Shown: positions 8,639-17,672 of the stretch, one piece after another
Layout of the letters: the number at the start of each line of letters is the position of its first letter
How positions within the stretch are numbered: the first letter of the stretch is position 1
DNA from: Clostridiales bacterium
GTDB taxonomy: Bacteria; Bacillota; Clostridia; Saccharofermentanales; Saccharofermentanaceae
Length of the DNA stretch: 64,000 nucleotides
Reading direction: 5' to 3'
NCBI GenBank assembly: GCA_017527865.1
Contig: JAFXPN010000038.1
Location: 1 to 64,000, forward strand
The notes under the pieces: generated by a model
The model's input: the letters and a program-made list of their open reading frames with translations, nothing else
Database searches by the model: none
Told to the model about the DNA's origin: nothing
Translations under genes and position numbers: made by a program

Positions 8639-9577
8639 TCAGAGTCCTGCCTGCTTTCTGACTTCCTCAGCGAAGTCCTCTTCCTTCTTCTCGATACCGT
8701 CACCAAGACCGTAACGTGTGAATCTTGCAACAGAGATCTCTGCGCCCATAGCCTTGGACTCAGCCTCGATGTACTGAGCGATAGTCTTGTCCTCGTCCTT
8801 TACATACTCCTGATCAAGCAATACGTTGAGCTTGTAGAAGTTCTTGATCTGGCCGGGAACGATTCTTGTCTCGATGATCTGAGCAGGCTTGCCTTCCTCG
8901 AGAGCCTTATTCTTGATGATCTCAGTCTCTCTGTCAAGAGCAGCCTGAGGTACCTCAGACTCAGCAACCCATGAAGGATTGGAAGCAGCGATCTGCATGC
9001 CGATATTCTTAGCCATTGTCTTGAAAGCGTCTGTTGCAATAACGGCATCATCGCTTACAGAGAACTCAACGAGAACGCCGACCTTACCGCCCATGTGGAT
9101 GTAAGATGTAACTGCACCGCTGCCGCTGACTTCATAAAGAGCGAATCTTCTTACAGAAGTGTTCTCACCGATATCAGCGATAGCTTCCTTTGTAGCAAGC
9201 TCAACTGTCTTGGAAGAATCGTTGTACATAGCTGAAGCCTTAAGAGCATCGATATCTGCAGGCTTAACTGTCATGATCTGTGTCTTAACATCCTCAACGA
9301 AAGCCTTGAACTTATCTGTAGCAGCAGCGAAGTCAGTCTCAATGTTAACCTCAACGATAGCACCTGTCTTCTGGTCATCAGAGATAACGGAAGCAACTAC
9401 GCCCTCTGCAGCAACACGGCTTGCCTTCTTCTCAGCCTTTGCCATGCCCTTCTCACGGAGCCAGTCCTTAGCCTTCTCAACATCACCCTCAGACTCGATG
9501 AGAGCCTTCTTGCAGTCCATGATTCCGCAGCCTGTAAGGTCACGGAGTTCTTTTACCTGTTTTGCTGATATTTCCAT
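8639..9577 (-). CDS. tsf: Elongation factor Ts
   Basis: Guanine nucleotide exchange factor for EF-Tu, 312 residues. The opening VKELRDLTGCGIMDCKKAL is the EF-Ts UBA signature, and the core motif FAAATDKFKAFVEDV follows. The C-terminal half repeats the dimerisation fold. AGGAGGAAT precedes the ATG at 9577. It follows rpsB after 30 bases in the widely conserved rpsB-tsf order and ends at a strong hairpin. Confidence 0.97.
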   Translation of the reverse strand: MEISAKQVKELRDLTGCGIMDCKKALIESEGDVEKAKDWLREKGMAKAEKKASRVAAEGVVASVISDDQKTGAIVEVNIETDFAAATDKFKAFVEDVKTQIMTVKPADIDALKASAMYNDSSKTVELATKEAIADIGENTSVRRFALYEVSGSGAVTSYIHMGGKVGVLVEFSVSDDAVIATDAFKTMAKNIGMQIAASNPSWVAESEVPQAALDRETEIIKNKALEEGKPAQIIETRIVPGQIKNFYKLNVLLDQEYVKDEDKTIAQYIEAESKAMGAEISVARFTRYGLGDGIEKKEEDFAEEVRKQAGL

Positions 9578-9607
9578 GATTATTCCTCCTGATTAATGAT
9601 AACGGGA

Positions 9608-10387
9608 TCAAGCTTCCTCGGAAGCAGCGATCTCTTCGATGGATGCCTCTGCAGGTGCCTCAAGATCATCTGCCTGAGCCATATCATCCACTGAACCCGC
9701 GAAGTCTTCACCCTGGTGAGCTTCGATAACAGCATCAGCCATTCTTCCTGCAATGAGCTTTACCGCACGGATAGCGTCATCATTGCCGGGGATAACATAA
9801 TCGATCTCGTCAGGATCGCAATTTGTATCGACGATAGCGATTATCGGAATACCGAGTCTTCTTGCTTCTGCAACAGCAAGATGCTCCTTCTTTGTATCAA
9901 CGATGAACATAGCAGCAGGAAGGTGATCCATGCCTACGATACCGCCGAGGTTAAGATCGAGCTTTGCCATCTCGAGCTTTAACTTGGCAACTTCCTTCTT
10001 AGGCAGAAGATCGAAATATCCGTCCTCTTCCATCCTGCGCAGTTCAAGAAGTCTTGCAACTCTTGTCTTGATCGTCTTGAAGTTGGTAAGCGTACCGCCG
10101 AGCCATCTGTTGTTTACATAGAACTGACCGCAGCGCTCTGCCTCTTCCTTGATGGAATCCTGAGCCTGCTTCTTTGTACCTACAAAAAGAATGTCACCCT
10201 GGGAAGCAAGTTCCTTCATCGCATCATAAGCTTCGTCGATCTTCTTGACCGTCTTCTGCAGATCGATGATGTGGATGGTGTTTCTCTCTGTGAAGATGTA
10301 CTCCTTCATCTTGGGGTTCCATCTTCTCGTCTGATGTCCGAAGTGGACGCCTGCTTCAAGCAGCTGCTTCATTAAAATAACGGGCAT
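9608..10387 (-). CDS. rpsB: 30S ribosomal protein S2
   Basis: Small-subunit ribosomal protein, 259 residues. Family signatures: [22 protein letters not shown] at the start, [21 protein letters not shown] and [13 protein letters not shown]. The last 30 residues are an acidic, Ala-rich tail seen in many Clostridia. The open frame extends upstream to 10531, but the ATG at 10387 has AAGGAGG and aligns with the family start. The 5' leader can pair with this start codon region, which suggests translational control. Confidence 0.97.
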   Translation of the reverse strand: MPVILMKQLLEAGVHFGHQTRRWNPKMKEYIFTERNTIHIIDLQKTVKKIDEAYDAMKELASQGDILFVGTKKQAQDSIKEEAERCGQFYVNNRWLGGTLTNFKTIKTRVARLLELRRMEEDGYFDLLPKKEVAKLKLEMAKLDLNLGGIVGMDHLPAAMFIVDTKKEHLAVAEARRLGIPIIAIVDTNCDPDEIDYVIPGNDDAIRAVKLIAGRMADAVIEAHQGEDFAGSVDDMAQADDLEAPAEASIEEIAASEEA

Positions 10388-10499
10388 AAAAAAATAATCC
10401 TCCTTGTTTTTCTTCCGCGAGACCCTGACTTTCCTTATAATTGCGATATTGAGCAAAGAAAGCACAAAGATTTTCCGTCTCACGTGATTTTTATGCCCG
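10381..10499 (-). ncRNA. Structured rpsB leader sequestering the start codon (candidate cis-regulatory RNA)
   Basis: Read on the minus strand, the first leader bases CGGGCATAAAAA (10499-10488) are perfectly complementary over 12 bp to TTTTTATGCCCG (10392-10381), which spans the rpsB ATG. Nested inside, CGTGAGAC (10484-10477) pairs with GTCTCGCG (10423-10416), with one G-U. A small TTGC/GCAA hairpin sits in the inner loop. The Shine-Dalgarno lies in the strand between the two stems. The predicted transcription start near 10496 places the left arm at the very 5' end. An autoregulatory S2 leader is a plausible reading. Confidence 0.6.
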
Positions 10500-10502
10500 A
10501 GT

Positions 10503-10531
10503 ATAATATCAAATACGCTCATCCATGACAA
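10503..10531 (-). promoter_or_regulatory. rpsB-tsf promoter
   Basis: TTGTCA at 10531-10526, 17-bp spacer, TATTAT at 10508-10503 on the minus strand. Predicted start of transcription is near 10496, giving a leader of about 110 bases. Confidence 0.8.
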
Positions 10532-10546
10532 GCATTACTTTGCCCG

Positions 10547-12079
10547 TCAGTAAAAATTCTCGTAAAATCTCGAACTTTTTGATAATTCCTCGTACAGATA
10601 ATCGAATCCCAATTGTTCGCACAGAGTAGGCGTGCCGGAGAAAAGATCCGTTCCGAGACCCAGCCTGTCCCCTTCGATCTCAAATCCGACGGCGCTCAGC
10701 ACGGTCGGCAGCATATCGAGGTGGGTAAAATCGCGGTCTGTTCTGACGGCATCTGCATCAACATTTATAAAACAGTTATATATCTGCCTGTCTTTCATAT
10801 CGAGGCCTCCGGACAGATAAGTCCCCATAAACGGATGATCACCCTGTATGACTATGACAGTGTCTTCGAACCAGGGCTGTTCCTGACACCATTCCACAAA
10901 GGCAGCTATCCTGGCATCGGAGCAGCTGACTACGTTGGCAAACTGTTCATCATAACGGTCTTCGCAAAGCTCACAGGTATACCCGTCAGGAAAATGCGTA
11001 TCAATGGTAAGTATAGTAAGGTTGAACGGAGTATCTGAAGAAGCCAGATCGGTAAGTCTGTCCTGAGCAATATCAAACAGCGTATGATCGAGGAATCCCC
11101 AACCGTACGCTTCGGAGATATACCCGTTGTCAAGCGCATAATAGACATCGCGGATTGAATATCCGCCGTGCTGTTCGAGCATTATCCTGCGGCCGCCGAA
11201 AGTCGCATCCGAACCGCACAAGAACTCCTGGACATAACCGTTACGGTTTAATATGTCACCTAACATTACGGTTCCCTTTGCAAAAGCCTCACGGTCCGTA
11301 AAATCGGCATTCCCGCCCACCGGAAACGCGAAAGGGATGCCGGCTTGTGACGAGAACATTCCCGCGATCGTCCAGTCACATCCGGGCAGGCACCTGAACC
11401 CTCCCGTTTCACCGCCGCTCCTGAAAGAGATGTTATCATTTGCAAGTTCCGTTAATCCCGGGATATAGTTAACTTCATCCTGAACACCGCCGTTCTGTTT
11501 ATCGGCATAGGAAAACTCCATGCTCTCGGCATAGATATATATCAGGTTCTTAGGGTTTTCCGCTCTTATGGTTACGGAATCGGGATCAACATAATAATCC
11601 TCATATATCGTTGTTGAATCGTTAAGCCTCTTTAAGTAAGAAGTCACGGACAGTTTCTCATCCGCTTTGACAAACACATAACATGCACCCGCGGCCGACA
11701 CAATTAAAGCAGCCGCAAACATTAAAGGTATAATGCCTATCTTAAGCTGCCTGACTTTCTTTCTGTTCTTAATCGAGATGACAATGCAAGATGCCAGAAC
11801 TCTGCCCGATAAGACGAGCATTATAAGAAAAAGAAATACGGCGGCAACACAAAGGACCGACGGAGCGCAGGAACTTATGATGCCGTTAACGATGCTCTTG
11901 TCCGTACCCTTAAGAGGGCTTTTCAGCGTATATATGACACTCTCTACGCTTATGCTGCCGAGAGTTCTCGTAAACCAGTCCAGAAGACTGCTGCCGACAA
12001 GACATACAGACAGGAATAAAAGAAGCAGTACAAAATATGCGATCAGCAAAACATGACGCAGTATCCCGTTTTTCTTCAT
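10547..12079 (-). CDS. Membrane phosphoglycerol transferase (OpgB/LTA synthase superfamily)
   Basis: A 510-residue enzyme with several N-terminal membrane helices (about 8-30, 75-98, 118-138) and a long extracellular sulfatase-like domain. Motifs: IYIYAESMEFSY (metal ligand Glu), GCDWTIAGMFSSQAGIPF, in which the Thr corresponds to the phosphoglycerol-accepting nucleophile of MdoB/OpgB, then CGSDATFGGR, TIDTHFPDG and IQGDHPFMG. The GxDWTIAG form is closer to OpgB than LtaS, so it may decorate glycans or lipids with glycerol phosphate rather than build a long LTA chain. It overlaps the upstream small membrane gene by four bases. A GDPD is divergent from the pair. Confidence 0.88.
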   Translation of the reverse strand: MKKNGILRHVLLIAYFVLLLLFLSVCLVGSSLLDWFTRTLGSISVESVIYTLKSPLKGTDKSIVNGIISSCAPSVLCVAAVFLFLIMLVLSGRVLASCIVISIKNRKKVRQLKIGIIPLMFAAALIVSAAGACYVFVKADEKLSVTSYLKRLNDSTTIYEDYYVDPDSVTIRAENPKNLIYIYAESMEFSYADKQNGGVQDEVNYIPGLTELANDNISFRSGGETGGFRCLPGCDWTIAGMFSSQAGIPFAFPVGGNADFTDREAFAKGTVMLGDILNRNGYVQEFLCGSDATFGGRRIMLEQHGGYSIRDVYYALDNGYISEAYGWGFLDHTLFDIAQDRLTDLASSDTPFNLTILTIDTHFPDGYTCELCEDRYDEQFANVVSCSDARIAAFVEWCQEQPWFEDTVIVIQGDHPFMGTYLSGGLDMKDRQIYNCFINVDADAVRTDRDFTHLDMLPTVLSAVGFEIEGDRLGLGTDLFSGTPTLCEQLGFDYLYEELSKSSRFYENFY

Positions 12080-12381
12080 TTCTTCGCCTTGATCTCGAGT
12101 CTTATCTCAAAGAATCTCTTAACAAATTCCGTTATATATGCGATCACCAAAGAAGATACAAAAGCCATTACGGTATAGATCTGCTGATCGCAGAAAGGAT
12201 ACGATCCCGTAAAGCGCATGACCAGATGAGATAGTATGTAGCATAAAATGGCATTCTCCGCCGCAGCGACCGCATAAAGGCCGATCGAAGTGAAGTCGAA
12301 CTTCATGTCATAGACTTTGCGGCGGCTCCATATGCCGCAGGTGATAAGAGGTATTACGACCAGATTTACAAAAGCTAACAT
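12076..12381 (-). CDS. Small membrane protein coupled to phosphoglycerol transferase
   Basis: A 101-residue protein with three likely membrane segments: about 2-18, 34-57 and 67-90 (VMAFVSSLVIAYITEFV). It ends in a basic tail (RLEIKAKK). No family is recognised. The start at 12381 is chosen over a TTG at 12396 because GGGAG lies just upstream. The ATGA overlap with the transferase gene indicates translational coupling and perhaps a subunit role. Confidence 0.7.
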   Translation of the reverse strand: MLAFVNLVVIPLITCGIWSRRKVYDMKFDFTSIGLYAVAAAENAILCYILSHLVMRFTGSYPFCDQQIYTVMAFVSSLVIAYITEFVKRFFEIRLEIKAKK

Positions 12382-12406
12382 TCTTTTCTCCCGCAAAAGA
12401 TATCAA

Positions 12407-12435
12407 TTATTGTATCACATACCGTATGTTATACT
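12407..12435 (+). promoter_or_regulatory. Candidate promoter of the GDPD gene with internal palindrome
   Basis: A -10 box TATACT (12430-12435) lies seven bases before the GTG at 12443. The matching -35 position holds only TTATTG (17-bp spacer), a weak fit. An 11-bp palindrome CATACCGTATG (12418-12428) occupies the spacer, a typical repressor position. Confidence 0.45.
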
Positions 12436-12442
12436 TAATAAT

Positions 12443-13807
12443 GTGAGAAAGAATCTACCCTGTTTCATTGCGCTGATATCCTTCATGATATGTTCCGTGT
12501 CGGCATCTGCCTGGAATATCATACGTTCGACTGACAATGCCGTGTATCTCGGGTTTTATCGTCTTTTGATCACTCACAGCATCTCCCCTGTACTCGATAC
12601 CGAATCAAAGATAAGCATCTTCTTTCTTATTTCAGGTGCCGCAGCATCAGTATTTCTGTTTGCCTTTTACGTCTCGGAAAGATCCAAAAAGACAGTTCTG
12701 CTCCCTTTGATCTTTATGTCCTGGCTGTTGATACTTTGCCAGACGGGCCTGACCCTTTCGGCATGTTATGTGATCGGCACAGGCCAAAGGAGCCATATCG
12801 CGCTTTTGACAGACAAGGCTGTTCTTAACGGCGCGGCAGGTCTCATGAAAGATCCGAGACTGTGGGGGCTTTCTGCAGCACTTCTTCTCATCACGGCTGC
12901 AATAACGTTCCTTTATCTGAAGTCCTTAAACAAAGATCCGCAAAGCATGTTTATCACGAAGCTGATCCCCTTAGTCTTATGTCTGACTGCAGTTGCAGCA
13001 ACTGTCTTAGCGCTTACTATGATAACAAGAAACCTCTCGGGGCTCTTTGAACTGCAACAGGAGATCAGCAGTGTCACAAAGCTCATATCCGAGCAGAAGA
13101 CTGTCATCCATGCCTGCGGCGAGTATGACGGTTATACCTACACCAACAGTCTTGAAGCACTTACAAATGCATACGACAACGGGAACAGAGTCATTGAGAT
13201 CGACTTTAATCTCACGAGCGACGGCCGTTTGATAGCAGGACACGAATCCGGACCCGATCAATGGGTCAGCGGCATTGATTCAGCAGATCCCCTGACCGAA
13301 GAAGAATTCCTGAACACAAGATACCCCGGAGATCTGACTACCATGGGACTAGAAGACCTGGCGGAATTCATGCGCCGACACGAGGATCTGTATGTTGTGA
13401 CGGACATCAAAGGAGACGGACTCGGAAACGACAACGGATGCCCGCTGATAGCGCAGACCTGCCCTGACCTTCTGGACAGATTTATCATTCAGATCTACCA
13501 CATATCCGAATACCCCCTTATAAGAAGTCTCGGTTTTAAGAACATGATCTTCACTTTATATGCGACAAGCGAAGATGAACGAAGGCCGGAAGTGCTGCTG
13601 CAGGATCTCAATGACTGTGACCTTATCGGACTCACCTTATGGGAAGACTGGGCAGATGACGGGTTTATAAACAGTTTAAGGCCTGCTGATACTGCGATCT
13701 TCGTTCATACAGTGAACGATACGGATGACATTTTATATGAGATCGGCAGAGGACTCTTTGTATATACAGATAATGTTGATAACAGCTCAATACGCGAAGC
13801 GAGGTAA
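12443..13807 (+). CDS. Membrane-bound glycerophosphodiester phosphodiesterase
   Basis: About 454 residues. The first ~220 carry around six membrane helices; the rest is a GDPD TIM barrel. The barrel shows HACGEYDGYTYTNSLEAL (catalytic His and the ENT-like NS), VIEIDFNLTSDGRLIAGHE (metal Glu/Asp and second His) and VVTDIKGDG. The enzyme hydrolyses glycerophosphodiesters to glycerol-3-phosphate. Its divergence from a phosphoglycerol transferase suggests turnover of glycerol-phosphate polymers or lipids. The start is placed at GTG 12443, since the frame upstream runs antisense through the neighbour. No ribosome site precedes it, and a -10 box sits seven bases away. PepV follows after six bases. 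Confidence 0.85.
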   Translation: MRKNLPCFIALISFMICSVSASAWNIIRSTDNAVYLGFYRLLITHSISPVLDTESKISIFFLISGAAASVFLFAFYVSERSKKTVLLPLIFMSWLLILCQTGLTLSACYVIGTGQRSHIALLTDKAVLNGAAGLMKDPRLWGLSAALLLITAAITFLYLKSLNKDPQSMFITKLIPLVLCLTAVAATVLALTMITRNLSGLFELQQEISSVTKLISEQKTVIHACGEYDGYTYTNSLEALTNAYDNGNRVIEIDFNLTSDGRLIAGHESGPDQWVSGIDSADPLTEEEFLNTRYPGDLTTMGLEDLAEFMRRHEDLYVVTDIKGDGLGNDNGCPLIAQTCPDLLDRFIIQIYHISEYPLIRSLGFKNMIFTLYATSEDERRPEVLLQDLNDCDLIGLTLWEDWADDGFINSLRPADTAIFVHTVNDTDDILYEIGRGLFVYTDNVDNSSIREAR

Positions 13808-13813
13808 TATGAT

Positions 13814-15103
13814 ATGGCACTGACATCATACATGGAAAGCTTTCTCAAAGAACTGACAGCCATTCCTTCTTCAGGAGGCTCGCCTTCCGAAGGAGCTCCG
13901 TATGGCAAAGAACCGCGGCGCGCGCTGGACTTCTTTCTGGACAGCGCCAAAGCAGCAGGTTTTAAGACCGGCGTTACCGGCGGCCGTGCCGGATGGGTGG
14001 AATTCGGAAAAGGAGACAGACTTATCGGCATCATATGCCATCTAGATGTTGTTCCGGCAGGAGACGGCTGGGAAACCGATCCGTTTACACTGACCTTTAA
14101 AGAAGATCCGGATATAGGCGTTGTCATGTACGGAAGAGGCATCGTTGACGACAAAGGTCCTGCGGCTGCTTCATTCTTCGCAATGAAAGAACTGCTCGAC
14201 GAAGGCAGGATCCCCGAAGACTTCAGGGTAAGGCTCATATTGGGGACAGATGAAGAACGCACATGCTCATGCGTAGAGTATTATGCAGATCATGAACAGA
14301 TACCTGATTTTGCGATAACACCTGATGCCGAATTTCCTGCCATCTACTGCGAGAAAGGCATTTTGCATATTAATTTCAAAGGAAAGAACACCGGCGGTTT
14401 ATGGGCACAGGGCGGATCGGCTCCGAACATGGTCCCCGCCAAGGCCCGCGCAGTTATCGACGGACTCGATATAACAGCAACAGGAAAGCCCGCTCACGCA
14501 TCAAAGCCCGAACTCGGCATCAATGCCATCGAGAAGCTGGTTGATACTCTTATAGAGAACAACATCCCGGCAGATAATTATCCGATATTGAAGTTCATCC
14601 GTGATTTTGATGCAGCAGCCTTCACGGGATGCTGTATCAAAGATGAATCAGGCGCTCTTTCTTCCAACATAGGACTTCTTAAAGCCGAAGCTGACGAATG
14701 CAGTGTGGTGATCGACTTCAGAGTTCCTTATTCCGTTGATCTCGACTCAGTCATCGGTTCCCTCAGGGAAAAAGCCGCTGAATACGGACTGACTGTACAG
14801 ATCGATGAAAGAATGGATTCCATCTACATGAACAAGGATTCTTCCGACATAAAAAAACTTACGAGGATCTGGGAAGAACATATGGACAGATTCACCGGGT
14901 TTAAAGAAGAATACCGTGAGAAATATACTGAAGCCATAGCTGTCGGCGGAGGAACATACGCAAGGCACATTCCCAATACCGTTGCGTTCGGCGTACAGGC
15001 GCCCTGGCACACCGACCAATGTCATCAGGCCAATGAAAGCGCCGCGGTATCAGATTTTCTTCAATGGGTGCAGATCATAAAAAAAGTGATCCTTGAGCAA
15101 TAA
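13814..15103 (+). CDS. pepV: Sapep/PepV-type M20 dipeptidase
   Basis: Zinc metallopeptidase of 429 residues that cleaves dipeptides or N-terminal residues in the cytoplasm. M20 metal ligands appear in order: His in IICHLDVVPAGDGW, bridging Asp in GIVDDKGPAAA, Glu pair in LGTDEERTC, Asp in TPDAEFP, and a C-terminal His in APWHTDQCHQANE. The lid domain lies between about 190 and 300. GAGGTAA overlaps the GDPD stop, so the two are one operon. The last codons form part of a 13-bp hairpin that terminates thrS from the other side. Confidence 0.92.
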   Translation: MALTSYMESFLKELTAIPSSGGSPSEGAPYGKEPRRALDFFLDSAKAAGFKTGVTGGRAGWVEFGKGDRLIGIICHLDVVPAGDGWETDPFTLTFKEDPDIGVVMYGRGIVDDKGPAAASFFAMKELLDEGRIPEDFRVRLILGTDEERTCSCVEYYADHEQIPDFAITPDAEFPAIYCEKGILHINFKGKNTGGLWAQGGSAPNMVPAKARAVIDGLDITATGKPAHASKPELGINAIEKLVDTLIENNIPADNYPILKFIRDFDAAAFTGCCIKDESGALSSNIGLLKAEADECSVVIDFRVPYSVDLDSVIGSLREKAAEYGLTVQIDERMDSIYMNKDSSDIKKLTRIWEEHMDRFTGFKEEYREKYTEAIAVGGGTYARHIPNTVAFGVQAPWHTDQCHQANESAAVSDFLQWVQIIKKVILEQ

Positions 15104-15116
15104 CTCAAGGATCACT
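15078..15116 (-). terminator. Intrinsic terminator of thrS, overlapping the pepV 3' end
   Basis: A perfect 13-bp stem: 15104-15116 pairs with 15085-15097 around a six-base loop. On the minus strand it is followed by a run of T (complement of the A tract at 15081-15085), a classic terminator for thrS. The pepV stop codon lies in the loop, so the last pepV codons are part of the stem. It may also stop pepV transcription, although the plus strand lacks a T tract. Confidence 0.85.
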
Positions 15117-15140
15117 CCGCCTTCTCATATTTGAGCGAAA

Positions 15141-16970
15141 TCAAAACTCCGAAGGAAGATCCAAAGTCCTGTCAGCATTAAGTTTCTTACACGTCTCGAT
15201 GAACTTTGAAAGAGGAACATTCCTGACCTGCTGATTAGATCCTCTGACATTTACGGAGACTTCTTCTGAAGCAGCTTCTTCTCCTCCCAATACAAGGATA
15301 TAAGGATCCTTCATATTCTTGAATCTCTTGATCTTATCTCTCATATTGATGTCATTATAATCGGCTTCAACACGTATGCCTGCGGCCTTAAGAGCAAGTT
15401 CGACCTTCTTGGCATATTCGTTGTGTTCTTCCCTTATAGGCACGATCGCGACCTGGAACGGATTGAGCCAGAACGGATATGCGCCCTTGAAGTGTTCTGT
15501 GATGATACCGATGAATCTCTCAAGAGATCCGAATATCGCACGGTGGATAACGATCGGCATCTTCTGGGAACCGTCCTTATCAATATAAGTAAGCTCGAAG
15601 TTGTGTGGAAGCTGGAAGTCAAGCTGTACGGTACCGCACTGCCATTCCCTGCCCAATGCATCCTTGATCTGAAGGTCGATCTTGGGGCCGTAGAAAGCGC
15701 CGTCTCCTTCGTTTACTTCATATTGTCCTTCGCCGTACTTCTCGTCGAGTATCTCTTTCAAAGAGGCTTCAGCCTGATTCCACGATTCGATATCGCCCAT
15801 GAAATCCTCGGGCCTCGTAGAGAATTCTGCGCGGTATGTGAGACCGAATGTCTTATATATCTCATCAGCGATAGCTATAACATCCTTGATCTCATCTTTG
15901 ATCTGTTCCTTCGTAACGAATGTATGGTCATCATCCTGACGGAATTCCTGAACACGGAAAAGTCCGTTCATCTGACCTGACTTCTCCTTGCGGTGAAGCA
16001 CATCATATTCGGAATATCTTATGGGAAGTTCCTTATATGAATGCATCGTCCTCTTATACTCGATCATGGCATTGGGGCAGTTCATAGGCTTTGCCGCCAT
16101 TGTGTCCTCTGCCTCGATCGAATAATTCTTTGCAGATTCATCAGAAGATATCGCATCATCTGCATCAGTGCCCTTTGTAACGCCGGGAACGATAAACATG
16201 TTATTTACATAATGAGCCCAGTGTCCCGATACGAGCCACAACTTCTTATTATTGATAAGAGGAGCGGATATCTCGTTATAATCATGCTTGGCCTGAAGTT
16301 CCCTCGAATACTTAAGGAGCTCTGAATAGACAGTCCATCCCCTGGGAAGCCAGTATGCCATTCCCGGAGCCGTATCACGGAACATGAACATATCGAGCTG
16401 AACACCGATCTTCTTATGATCTCTTTCCTGAGCTTCCTTAAGCCACTTTAAATGCTCCTTGAGTTCATCCTTTGAAGGGAACGCGAACAGATATATCCTC
16501 TGAAGCTGGTCCCTCTTCTCATCCCCGCGCCAATACGCGCCCGAGACATTCTTGATCTGGAAAGCAGCTCCCATGAGTTCCTGGGAATTGCTTACATGAG
16601 GGCCTCTGCAAAGGTCCACGAAATCATCACCTGTATAGTAGATGCTTATTATCTCGTCATCAGGAAGATCATTGATAAGTTCCGTCTTAAACTTCTGTCC
16701 TGCGAAAAGCCCGAGTGCCTCATCCCTTGTGATCTCTTTACGGGTCCAGTCTTCCCTTCTCTTGATGATCTCACGCATCTTATCTTCGATCACCTTATAA
16801 TCATCTTCTGCTACGGGACGGGGCAGTGTAAAGTCATAATAACACCCGTCATCTATCTGCGGGCCGATCGCATACTGAACATTGTCCTTACCGAATATCT
16901 CGATCACGGCCTTTGCCATGATATGGGCAAGTGAATGACGATATAAGCTTAAATATTCTTCTCGTTCCAT
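15141..16970 (-). CDS. thrS: Threonyl-tRNA synthetase lacking the TGS domain
   Basis: Class II synthetase charging tRNA-Thr, 609 residues. It starts directly with the editing domain (RHSLAHIMAKAV, first zinc/editing His pair). The second additional domain and catalytic core follow (RGWTVYSELLKYSRE, AAKPMNCPNAMIEYK, FRVQEFRQDDDHTF), then the anticodon domain (NPFQVAIVPIREEHNEYAKKV). The usual ~60-residue N-terminal TGS domain is absent. An acidic insert (about 270-300) precedes the MNCPN zinc site. The start at 16970 is favoured by GGAGGT upstream. The 36-base gap to the next gene leaves no room for a T-box leader. Confidence 0.95.
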   Translation of the reverse strand: MEREEYLSLYRHSLAHIMAKAVIEIFGKDNVQYAIGPQIDDGCYYDFTLPRPVAEDDYKVIEDKMREIIKRREDWTRKEITRDEALGLFAGQKFKTELINDLPDDEIISIYYTGDDFVDLCRGPHVSNSQELMGAAFQIKNVSGAYWRGDEKRDQLQRIYLFAFPSKDELKEHLKWLKEAQERDHKKIGVQLDMFMFRDTAPGMAYWLPRGWTVYSELLKYSRELQAKHDYNEISAPLINNKKLWLVSGHWAHYVNNMFIVPGVTKGTDADDAISSDESAKNYSIEAEDTMAAKPMNCPNAMIEYKRTMHSYKELPIRYSEYDVLHRKEKSGQMNGLFRVQEFRQDDDHTFVTKEQIKDEIKDVIAIADEIYKTFGLTYRAEFSTRPEDFMGDIESWNQAEASLKEILDEKYGEGQYEVNEGDGAFYGPKIDLQIKDALGREWQCGTVQLDFQLPHNFELTYIDKDGSQKMPIVIHRAIFGSLERFIGIITEHFKGAYPFWLNPFQVAIVPIREEHNEYAKKVELALKAAGIRVEADYNDINMRDKIKRFKNMKDPYILVLGGEEAASEEVSVNVRGSNQQVRNVPLSKFIETCKKLNADRTLDLPSEF

Positions 16971-17008
16971 CGGGACCTCCATAATATACGTATTCAAACG
17001 CGTTATAA

Positions 17009-17037
17009 ATACTACACTTTAAAAGGGACTTCATCAA
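17009..17037 (-). promoter_or_regulatory. Candidate thrS promoter
   Basis: TTGATG at 17037-17032, 17-bp spacer, TAGTAT at 17014-17009 on the minus strand. The -35 box overlaps the stop of the pseudouridine synthase gene. Transcription would start near 17002, about 30 bases before the thrS ATG. Confidence 0.5.
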
Positions 17038-17672
17038 GACTCGGGAAGTATAAATTCAAGACGTTCTCCCGTTGTCGGATGATCAAATGATAATCCTGCC
17101 GATACAAGTCCGAGTCCATCCCGGCTTCCCGGTCCGCCGTATTTGACATCGCCCTTAAGCGGGTGACCGATGTGCGCGAACTGAGCTCTTATCTGATGAT
17201 GGCGTCCTGTAAGAAGAGTCACACAGGTCTTGGTAAACTTCCCGTCATACTCACCGGCATCATAGATCAGCTCGCATCTTTTACTGCCAGGGACCTGCGT
17301 TTCAAATACCCTGACCTTATTATTCTTCTCATCCTTTACAAGATAATCGACCAGTCTTCCGTGACCTTCCAGATAACCCGTTACCGTGGCGCGATAGCTT
17401 TTCGAGAAAGACCCGTTCCTGATCTGTTCCGACAGACGGGAAGCGCATTTAGATGTTCTGGCGAAGACCATAAGTCCCGATACATTGCGGTCAAGACGGT
17501 GGACAAGTCCGAGATATACGTTGCCCGGCTTATCATATCTGTCCTTGATATAGGCCTTAAGGAATGTGAGCATGTCGGGAGCATCCGATCCGTCAGACTG
17601 CGACAGGAAACCTGCAGGCTTTACAGCGACGATAAGATGGTTATCTTCGTATACTATGCGCGGGGAGTCCAT
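17034..17672 (-). CDS. RluA/RluD-family pseudouridine synthase
   Basis: About 212 residues, converting uridines to pseudouridine in rRNA or tRNA. The catalytic motif GLVHRLDRNVSGLMVFAR contains the essential Asp, and HHQIRAQFAHIGHPLKGDVKYGG is the second conserved block. There is no S4 domain, so it is the short RluA/YlyB-like type; the target site is not predictable. The ATG at 17672 is used, with an in-frame GTG at 17690 as alternative. Either start lies inside the end of the methyltransferase gene, pointing to coupled expression of two RNA-modifying enzymes. Confidence 0.9.
   Translation of the reverse strand: MDSPRIVYEDNHLIVAVKPAGFLSQSDGSDAPDMLTFLKAYIKDRYDKPGNVYLGLVHRLDRNVSGLMVFARTSKCASRLSEQIRNGSFSKSYRATVTGYLEGHGRLVDYLVKDEKNNKVRVFETQVPGSKRCELIYDAGEYDGKFTKTCVTLLTGRHHQIRAQFAHIGHPLKGDVKYGGPGSRDGLGLVSAGLSFDHPTTGERLEFILPES

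Noticed and set aside
8599-8640. Second hairpin as a riboswitch before the cysteine desulfurase
   Set aside because: It is the tsf terminator by its stem, loop and T tract, with no further structure.
16971-17033. Possible T-box leader for thrS
   Set aside because: The gap is only about 60 bases and shows no antiterminator or T-box sequence.
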